Position numbers and translations under genes: made by a program
The notes under the pieces: model-generated
Database searches by the model: none
Told to the model about the DNA's origin: nothing
Seen by the model: the letters and a program-made list of their open reading frames with translations, nothing else
Assembly: GCA_002110485.1 (NCBI GenBank)
Contig: MOWL01000092.1
Location: 186,001 to 250,000, forward strand
Reading direction: 5' to 3'
Length of the DNA stretch: 64,000 bases
Source: Emergomyces orientalis
Lineage: Eukaryota; Ascomycota; Eurotiomycetes; Onygenales; Ajellomycetaceae
Part shown: piece by piece, positions 55,920 through 64,000 of the stretch
Layout: the number at the start of each line of letters is the position of its first letter
Position numbering within the stretch: position 1 is the first letter of the stretch

Positions 55920-57185
55920 TTATTCTTCTTCAGTCGCAGGAAACCGGCCATCCCTCGATCCCGGCCCTCCCGGCCTCTTCTTCCAACCAAGCTTTAAGCC
56001 CATCTTCTTCCATGTATTTTCCGGTCTTCCTTTGGGACTTTGTCCCTGCACTTGGCCCCCAAACTGCAATCCCATGTCGCTGAATGGTGGGGTAGTTGGC
56101 GGCGTCATTGGCTCGCCAGCACCAGGGCTGGATGTCATGCTTCCAGAATCATCGGTGAGGTTGGCGGAACCGGAGTCGCCGCTCGTTGGGGAATGGGCAT
56201 AGCCCGAACTTCGAGATCCTGACCTGCCCACCGATGTGTTGGGCTGCAGGGAGTACCCTGCAGCGGGCGAGCGTGGTGACACAAATGACGACTTGGGTGA
56301 GAGTCGCTGGCGCATTGAAGCATGGTGGCCCATTTGGGAATCATCCTGCGCCATTGTTTCATCGTAGGCTGAATATGGTATTGGAGGTGGACTTTGGCTT
56401 TTGAGAAACGGAATGAATATCGACTCTTCCATTAGATCTCGCATCCGTTTGACGGCGGAATCTAACGTTTCTGGTCGAGGCGGCGTGTGTGAGTTTGAGT
56501 GGCTTAGGAGGTCGTCTCTGACCTCACTGGACACATTGATCTCGCGTGGTGATGCAGGAATAATATATGCTGTTAATATCCTCTGGAAGAGCATACATAG
56601 ATGTTGAGTTCGAGTAGGGTCCGCGTAATAGCTGTCCCGATATCGCTTCGCCTCCATAGTGAATTCGAGCGTCTCTAAACAATGGTTTTGAGAAAGGAAA
56701 GCCATGAAAGCAGAGAGTGTGTAAGGAGGCGGGGAAGTGCCAGATAATACATCGTCGAGGGCAGGCCGAGGGCTAGAGTTGGGGATAGCAAGACTGAGTG
56801 GTCTGCATGACGATTGCCAGCCTTCCATCGCGTTGTCGTCGTCCGAATCACAATCTGAGGGATCAGGCGATTGTTGAGGTGTAGAGTCAGGAGTGAGAGT
56901 CCAGAACAAAAGCGCAGAGTATCGCGATGTGCTCGCAATCATTGCGCCCAGAGGACGACGGAGCGCGGTCTTCTTCGTATCCTTAAGAGCCTGTTTCGAG
57001 GCCCTTTTCCCTCCAGGGGTTCCCGCTTTCTGTCCCAGCTCTTCTGTTGATGCAAGCTGATATGCTCCCCTCGGTCCACACAATCGTTTTTTCGATGCCA
57101 ATGCTACCCCCTCGTACCAAGATCGCTTGACCACCTGTCCTCGCGAATTTAAAATTAGGGTGTGCGGGAAGGGTGAAATAATCAA
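55920..57185 (-). CDS. rgsA: RGS-domain protein, RgsA-like regulator of G-protein signalling
   Basis: A single open frame of 421 residues. The RGS domain lies at about 142-270: LDDVLSGTSPPPYTLSAFMAFLSQNHCLETLEFTMEAKRYRDSY opens it, LFQRILTAYIIPASPREINVSSEVRDDLL carries the helix 4-5 region, and AVKRMRDLMEESIFIPFLKS closes it. It accelerates GTP hydrolysis by a Galpha subunit at the plasma membrane; in Aspergillus the similar RgsA acts on GanB in the cAMP/PKA stress pathway. The C-terminal 150 residues are Ser/Pro/Gly-rich and end in a basic KKMGLKLGWKKRPG. The N-terminal start is unsure: ATG 57185 (MIISPFPHTL) may be too far upstream, and the internal MIASTSRYSALLFW (near 56942) is an alternative. 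The symbol is by similarity of architecture only. Confidence 0.82.
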   Translation of the reverse strand: MIISPFPHTLILNSRGQVVKRSWYEGVALASKKRLCGPRGAYQLASTEELGQKAGTPGGKRASKQALKDTKKTALRRPLGAMIASTSRYSALLFWTLTPDSTPQQSPDPSDCDSDDDNAMEGWQSSCRPLSLAIPNSSPRPALDDVLSGTSPPPYTLSAFMAFLSQNHCLETLEFTMEAKRYRDSYYADPTRTQHLCMLFQRILTAYIIPASPREINVSSEVRDDLLSHSNSHTPPRPETLDSAVKRMRDLMEESIFIPFLKSQSPPPIPYSAYDETMAQDDSQMGHHASMRQRLSPKSSFVSPRSPAAGYSLQPNTSVGRSGSRSSGYAHSPTSGDSGSANLTDDSGSMTSSPGAGEPMTPPTTPPFSDMGLQFGGQVQGQSPKGRPENTWKKMGLKLGWKKRPGGPGSRDGRFPATEEE

Positions 57186-60100
57186 CGTGAATTTACTAGA
57201 CCAGGGTCCCCTTTTCTTGTTTTTTTTTCAATTCTAGCCCCAGAAGTTACCCAGTCAAGGCCCGAAGGCCAACAAAACCAAGTAATTCGAGAATCCCAGA
57301 CAGTATGTATCTTGTTGTAGGTATCAATCCAAGGGCAACGAAATGTCGGGATTAGCAAAAACTACTGGTTTCCGTGGACCTCCAGGAACAGTTATTTCCG
57401 TCGAAGGTAAGGCGAAGAAGGTATATCCAACCAAGTCTTCATGAACACCAACAAAGGCAACCAAAGGTATGGTTTTTCGAAGCTGTGTGGCAGGGCTGAT
57501 AGTGGGTTGTTGAGGAGGGCAGAAACGACTGAGGTGTATGTATTGGGGGGAGGGGATTATTCTGCGCCTTGGGACAGCGGAATTACGAGAGGAAATAAGA
57601 TGCCAATAGTAGTTTTGATAGGACTGAGGAGATATGAATTTATAGAGGAGAAGCGCACAATTGTACAAATATTGGGAAAGATTTACGAGAGAGAGAAGAA
57701 GAATAAGGAGAGGAAAAGAGGTAGAGGATAAACCCCAGAGCACAGAGTGTGGTGTGAGTGTGGTGTGAATGTGGCGAGAGGGTGAAAGGGAGGGAGAAGA
57801 GTGAGGAAGGGAACAAGCGAAGGAAGTCCAACAGAGTAAAATAATGTTTCTTGCAAGAATGTGGACAGCCGTGTGGCCGTCTGCGAGTCCTCCGTATAAA
57901 TAAAGTAATAAATAATAATTTATAATAATTGAGCCGTACGCTGTAGACGCCGAACTCTGAACTCGACTTCCCTCATCATCATCGCTGGCAGAGGGGCGGC
58001 GGTCCTTCTGCTAAATTGGTTCGCGCTGGCGGGGGGGAACCCATACTTGGTATTACAGGGGTTCGGTAATTAATTTATTCTAGAATATTACATCTCCATA
58101 CTTCTGTTGCACGGTACTCGTAATGTATGGCGCAGATCTGTCCCGTTCGTTACGTATATATTACGCCAATGAAATCTCTCTCGAACTGGGGACGGGCGAA
58201 TAACGGATGGACTGTACAAGTACAAAGACAAGTTTGACCCCAACACTGCCGCCTCAGGTCAGGTTAGGTAGCTTATTAACTTCATAGGGCATCACAGCAA
58301 ACAATCAGTGATGCAATATTATGGTTTTGACTGATAAATTCAAACCACCAGGACCCCTTGCACACTGCACTCGAGCCGCTTCTCGCTCGTATTTCACCCA
58401 ACAAAAGTTCGTTGGTTCCCTTCCGGCAATCGAGCCACGAAACTGATGGCCAGCCCCACGACGAAATTCGAAATAAAAATAAAAATAAAAAAAGAAAAAG
58501 TCAAACAACGGGCGACCCAAAAGGCTTGTTGCTCGAAATGTCCCGCGTGGCGATAGCCGCCTTCCAGAACAACAACCCTTATCGGACGAATCATGAGGCC
58601 AGGGAGCCTTTGATTGGTTTTAACACAAGGGAAAAAAGGGATATTAAAATGGCGAATCGCAGGTACATGTACATGTACTTGGATATTATATAACATTACC
58701 TCGTAGACTGCTACTACGGGCGTTTTAAGCAAAACTCTTGTCGTTGTGTTGGAATCGGGAAAGCAGGTATCCATGTTTCTCATGGCTCTTATCATACATG
58801 ATATCAAATTGAACAAAACTATAACGAAACAGCGCTGACAAAAGCTGCCTTGGCAGGCAATAACAATAGTCGTCTTCATCTGGCATCTCTGAAGGCTTTA
58901 GAGTTTTCATGTTGGGCGCAGAATACACTTTTTTTTCGGCATGCCATTCGGGCGCTATGATGAAAGGCAGCGCGAATTAATTATGCCCAATGTGAGAAGG
59001 AAAAAAACAAAAAAAAAAAAAAAAAAAAAAGCCCAAAGGGGAATGAATACTTTACGCATCTGGGCAGAATATCATACAATACCTAAAATACTTCTAAAAC
59101 ACTTCCAAGGTGGTGTGTTCCAAAAGAGGGCTGAAACCCAATACCAGACAATACAAAGATCCACGATTAGCGTAAGGCCATCTGCAACCAAGCGGGGTCC
59201 TGGCAACGCCCCCTTCGCCGCTTCAGTTTTCCTTTTCTTCGCGGGTTCTGTTGGTGTTCTTTTACTAGGGTAAGCTCAGTGACTAGCAGTTTGGTTTATT
59301 CACCATCCCCACCGCTGTCAGGGGGGTTAGAAGCATAATTACTGGGTAACCCAGAAAACTAATACCAGCGTCAGCCCTGGCTGTAATAATGATATAGCGT
59401 TTCCAGCACGGAGATACATTCTACATTTGGGAATTTTCATCTTACCTAGATATTTCTACAAGATCCGGGTAATTAGGTAATTATACAGTCATGTCAGACG
59501 TATCCATCTACCTAGGTACCCTCGAGGATTCTTTCAAGCCAATAATAAAATATCACGTCACCCTCGGCCTTTCAATCAAAAAGAAAAAAGTTACATGGAA
59601 ACAAAAAGCAAAACGAGAAGCGATACCGCTTTAACCAGAGGGAGTAAATCCGCCCCTTGAAAAACATTTTTTAAAAAAAAAATGACAGAGACGAAAAACT
59701 GCTACTAGGCAAACAAAAAAAAAGAAAAGGTTATCCGCAAGGCAGCCAATCAGAATCCTACCTAGTCTCATTGATCCCACTATTTTTGACCTGTTCGGCA
59801 AAAGTTCGTCGTGTACTAAACAAAGGCCTACTTAGCGAAAAGATGGGCCTTTAGGAATGCCGACCAGTATCATGATGATTCATGGATGACCTTTTTTCAC
59901 CCAAAACAGCTTTATTATTTATCTAGTCGGTTGCCTGGGAATGCCTCCCCCCTTCTCCCCTCTATTCCCCACCCCCCCGCTCCAAACTTACACATGGAAA
60001 TCGACCATCAAGGAGGCAGATGGCCGTCATGATGGGAGGAGTGATTGGAATAATGGGTGGTGGATCGTTTCAGGCCCCCTTCCATTTCCCAAACACTCCG

Positions 60101-63100
60101 CGCTGAGGCAGGAAATGGTCCAAGGGAACAGGACATCCATGCCATGCTAGGCACACGTGTGCCCACAGAGAACATCCCATTCCCACAGAGTCCCTGTCGA
60201 CCCCGTCACGTTAATGAGATTTTGGAAATGACATTTCCATTGGTTGATGTTGGGTTTTAGTTCCTTGGGAGAGAAAAGAAAACTAAAATAAAATAAAATA
60301 AGCGGGAGGCAGTCAGCAGGGTAGTTAACGTTTTATGCACCAACACGTTGTCGTTCTCTTTTGTTTGAGAACAAAGGAAATTATCACGGATTTTTCTCAC
60401 AGGATCAGCAGAGAACATTCCATAAGACACGGCGCGGCTGGGAAAGAATGAAGGGCACCCTGGCAAACTTTCAGCCAGACCGCATCACAACTCTGCTGAC
60501 TTTTACCGAGAAGGATTCTGCAATGGTGAATGCCATGCGATAACTTGAGCTTTTGCGGGGAGGGGGTGCTTTTTTCTGACCGCTAAACGCTGGCTTCGCT
60601 AAACTTGATGCGCCCCATTTAAACGTGGCTAAGAAAAAATAGAGTAGCTACGGAGGTACTACTGTCAGTAGCTCGATGGGATAATAATTCACTGCTTCTT
60701 CCGGCCCTACCGAGTCCCCGTGTCGCGTACTCAGGAATTTCCATTCTTAACTTGCCATGTTACATTTATTGCGAATTTCGCGAAGCTAACAATCTGGACT
60801 GTGGTAAACACTCAAAGGTGGGTGGTGTGACCAAAGACGTCTTCCAGAACATATATCGAATCATTCTCGAAGCCCTTGGCGGGCTTTTTACCCACCTTCG
60901 TTCGCTGTTCTGACCGTATGGTCGTTTGTGATGTGCGCCGGGTTGGGTTTGCTCGCTGCCTGTTTTCTCGTAGTAAAAAATATGCAATATGTGCGCTGGC
61001 CTGCTGACCGATGATATGATATGCGACACGTAACCAAAAACTTATGTATTTGAACACATGAAGCTGCAAAAGAGCTTTCAAGGATGATCATTAAACTATC
61101 ACTGGCAAGCGTGCACAAAGTTATTTCTTATTCAAGACAAGCTTGACAAGACACGCGCAGGGCAGGGAGTAAGTGTGACAGGCAAACACACACACACCAG
61201 CCACAAACAGGACGCGCGACTACGACGACATAGGGACAGGACAAAACGCTGTTTCTGATGCACAGCAGTGTGTTTGACGTCGGTTTCACAACATGAATAA
61301 ATAATTGTAGTGATACAACAATAGTCGACCAAGGCGGAAAAATAATAATAATAATACCACACAAAGGAAAGGTTCCCACCGCGAACGCAACCGGGCAGGT
61401 TTCATCCCAGGACCAAAGAAAAAAAATAGCCGAAATAATAGAATAATGACGCCAGCGGCGGCGAAAGCCAAAAAAACAATGACTTTTTCCCCCGTCCGCC
61501 CCAAGTTAGCGCCAACAAGCCACCACCAGCAAACAACATCTCTCAATAATCCATCACGAGCAGCCAGTGTGGCCAATCGGGCGTCGCCAGGCTGTCAACG
61601 CTTGGAATGATAAGCAAAATCCTTCTTCTGGGGTATTTGAGTTAACTTTTATTAGTTAGTGGACAGCATAGCAACCTTTCCTCGAGCGTACTAAAATAAA
61701 TAAAAAAACGCCCACGGATGCTGATTGGACAGCGCCATACCGAAATGCTTTCAAAGGGCGCGCCAGTAATGGTCAGTTTCAATAATTTTAAACCATTCGG
61801 CGACGACGACTACGAAGAAGCAGAAGAAGAAGCTTCCTATTTTAGAAAATATGCTGCCATTACCGCAAGAGGTGCTGCCGCTTTGCTCTCACGCTGTGAC
61901 GAGCTGCCTGGGATCTTGAGCTGGCTAAAATGTCCGTTCATGGATAAACCCATTCAATAATTGGCAATCCTCTGCATTCATCCCGTATATGCGCCCAGCG
62001 GAACCCGAGATCGAGGAGGCCCGAGCCCAACGAGAACATTGAAAGAAAGAAAGGAAAGAAAATAGTAAAAAGGAGACAAAGAACAAATAGAATAATTAAT
62101 AATAATTAACGATTTATATTTTGAACAGCTCACATTTTCCCGATCGATCAGCCCAAACAAGGAGGGCCCTGGGGAAGGAAGGATACCTGCATATCTTAGC
62201 ACTGAGCAGGAGAAGCTCCCATCCCCATTTCCAACAGCTGGCTTTTTCGTTGCGTCGACATATTCATGTTGCAGAATTGCTCAACTTTTGAGCTATCCAC
62301 TTCTTTTATTTGCCATTGACATTTCACCCTTTTTTTTCCTACTCTGCATCTTTCAATTGAAAAGTCTGTCATACATATGCAAGCCATGGAAGGAGAGGAG
62401 CCCTTTGCCAGAAGACATATACGTCTTAACAGCGAAGGCGCTACCTACTGTTGATATTCTTTGATGCCAAAACATTACTACAGTATTCAAGGTGTAAACT
62501 CACCATCAGTGGCGGAGTGAAAGTACCTTAATCCAGGTTGGGCCGAGGGGACACACAACTTGTTAGAATCGATCTGGTTGTGGAGCAGATATGGTACCGT
62601 ACATCATCTCAACGATGTTGTAAGTAGGCGTCCCCCGTTCGTCATTATTATTATTATGAGGGCAGACTCAGACGTGGAAGGTACAGGTGGAACCAGTAAA
62701 CAGCTAGCTAGGTCTTTTAAATGGGGTTTGAATTTACATATGGGGGGATCCATGGATAGATATTCGCCCGCCCATGCCCATCCATACACCCGCCAAAAAT
62801 GCCGTATGAAATTGCTGTTGAACGTCCATGCATACTCGCATACAGACTCCGAACATACATGCCAGTGTAACTGCATTTAATACGTAGTACAGTACCTACA
62901 TCCAGGTATTTATCTAGAAGCTTTCCACTTTTTGCTGTCCTACCCTCCCCATCCGTCGAGATAAAAATGCGCGCAGTGGAACTTCACAGCGTTATGTTCC
63001 CTGAGCCCGGCCAAAATGAGTAAATAAAATGACAAACAAACAAGCTCATCCCCGGCAGACAAATGCCACCAACCAGCGTTCCAGAATGAAAGTGGAATGA

Positions 63101-64000
63101 GATGCCTGAGCGATGTTACTTACCATTACACTTTCAACTACGCCAAGTAATTCTAGAACCTTTCTAGAAGAATCCTAGATGAACCTGAGTGGGGTCCCTA
63201 GATATTCCTGCTAGGATGAATGGAGATCGAACACGCGAAGAAGAAGCATGGAAAATCACCGAGGTTCAACTAAGAAAAAAAAATTTTGTGTTCCTTTAAG
63301 CCGCCTGCCTCTGACCTTTCATGGAATTATTTGGTCTGCGCTTCTTGTTTGAAACGTAGCCACTAGCGTGGGGTAAATTGATATGGATTGAGTTTCACTC
63401 TGATGTGAGCGGCAACAAGTCTTCGTTGATGCTTTTACTCCGTCTGACTCAGAGGTAAACCTGTTTTCAAGATTTTCTTTTTTCTGTTTACATATTACAG
63501 GTAGGCAAAAAAGCTAATACCATTAGAGACCAAAAAAACAAGCCCGTTTGGCGTCAGACGTTCCAGACATGGCGCTAGTAGCGGCGGATCAAAGAGGCTC
63601 ATTATGTTGAGAGCAAGTGGAAGAGAGAGGCAGATCTTTATGCGTGCAATTTCTCCTCTTGTTTTTATTTTATTTTATTTTATATTTATTTATTTATTTT
63701 TTTTTTGATGTTGATGTTGAATTTTCGACCATTTGCCCACATTCCGCCTTTTGCCAATGCAAAGTTCTGTTGCGGTGACGTCAACTCTCTTGTCTTTGCG
63801 TGTTAACTGATGCATGCGCATTGGGTATCCAAAACCTGCATTCTTTTATGCATACTTTGATATCTCGGTGTTTCTCCTCCCGATTGAAACTTGCGGGGAT
63901 TCCGAAATCACCCAGGAATCGGCCAGTTCCAGAGGAACAGAATCTAACCTCAAAAACCTTGTAAAGTAAAAAGTTGACAGAATCTCTCTATCTAGCCGTA
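57186..64000. other. 6.8-kb gene-poor block to the window end
   Basis: Upstream of the RGS gene I find no supportable gene. Frames are short, low-complexity or hydrophobic by composition (for example 57324-57743 and 61286-61576 on the minus strand, 61718-61960 on the plus strand). There is a 22-A run (59009-59030), T- and A-rich tracts (63661-63705) and several CCTAGGTA-type motifs. The first one to two kilobases are probably RGS promoter and leader. A gene could begin just beyond the right edge. Confidence 0.55.
59009..59030. repeat. Run of 22 A
   Basis: Twenty-two consecutive A bases preceded by a shorter A7-C block. Possibly a relic of a retroposed poly(A) tail, but nothing upstream looks like a reverse-transcribed gene. 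Confidence 0.9.

Noticed and set aside
57324..57743. 139-codon minus-strand frame upstream of the RGS gene, considered as a first exon
   Set aside because: The translation is a hydrophobic low-complexity mix, no donor/acceptor pair joins it convincingly to the RGS frame, and it fits leader DNA better.
61286..61576. 96-codon minus-strand frame resembling a small membrane protein
   Set aside because: Hydrophobic runs arise from T-rich complement of A-rich DNA; no conserved feature.
63178..63215. TGAACCTGA motif as in fungal TPP riboswitches
   Set aside because: The required CTGAGA/ACCC half of the aptamer is not found upstream and no thiamine gene follows.

Overview
The window is nuclear DNA of a filamentous ascomycete. 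The genes have short GT-AG introns (about 50-400 nt) with fungal branch-point motifs. The gene set is Pezizomycotina-type (DUF3176 membrane protein, SRPK-like kinase, kelch membrane protein, Ser/Pro-rich hypothetical protein, RGS protein), and the spacers are long and rich in homopolymers. The protein flavour and spacing suggest Eurotiomycetes, probably Onygenales; that placement is inference, not something the sequence proves.

Layout. 1-1.3 kb: 3' part of an M20 amidohydrolase (+). 2.3-6.2 kb: Snf1-activating-type Ser/Thr kinase (-, 2 exons). 6.2-10.1 kb: spacer with a 147-bp hairpin MITE candidate. 10.1-11.8 kb: SRPK-like kinase pseudogene (-) with five in-frame stops and a frameshift. 15.1-18.2 kb: kelch/single-TM protein (+). 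18.8-20.4 kb: Aim22-type lipoate ligase (-), divergent from chorismate synthase aro2 (+, 20.8-22.1 kb). 23.2-26.1 kb: inner nuclear membrane protein Ima1 (-), divergent from alg14 (+, 26.8-27.8 kb). 27.8-36.2 kb: gene-poor block. 36.2-37.8 kb: Ser/Pro-rich protein (+). 40.7-42.7 kb: DUF3176 membrane protein gene broken by one in-frame TGA (-). 43.5-45.5 kb: nine-exon polynucleotide kinase/3'-phosphatase (-). 46.0-47.0 kb: Mediator subunit Med18 (-). 49.1-49.6 kb: Kgd4/Ymr31 (+). 50.5-52.8 kb: RUS/DUF647 protein with a 13-nt exon (+). 55.9-57.2 kb: RgsA-like RGS protein (-). 57.2-64 kb: gene-poor block.

The genes are mostly unrelated housekeeping and regulatory loci (shikimate pathway, lipoylation and 2-oxoglutarate dehydrogenase, N-glycan synthesis, DNA end repair, Mediator, nuclear envelope, signalling). 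There is no biosynthetic cluster, CRISPR or operon-like system. The most unusual signals are decay signatures: the SRPK pseudogene, whose inferred nonsense changes are all C/G to T/A transitions; the DUF3176 gene with one TGA where CGA is expected; and a 52-bp copy of an Ima1 coding segment beside aro2 that differs only by transitions. Exon models were built by hand from reading frame, splice consensus and recalled family motifs. Frame sums were checked for all spliced genes, but no database search was run.
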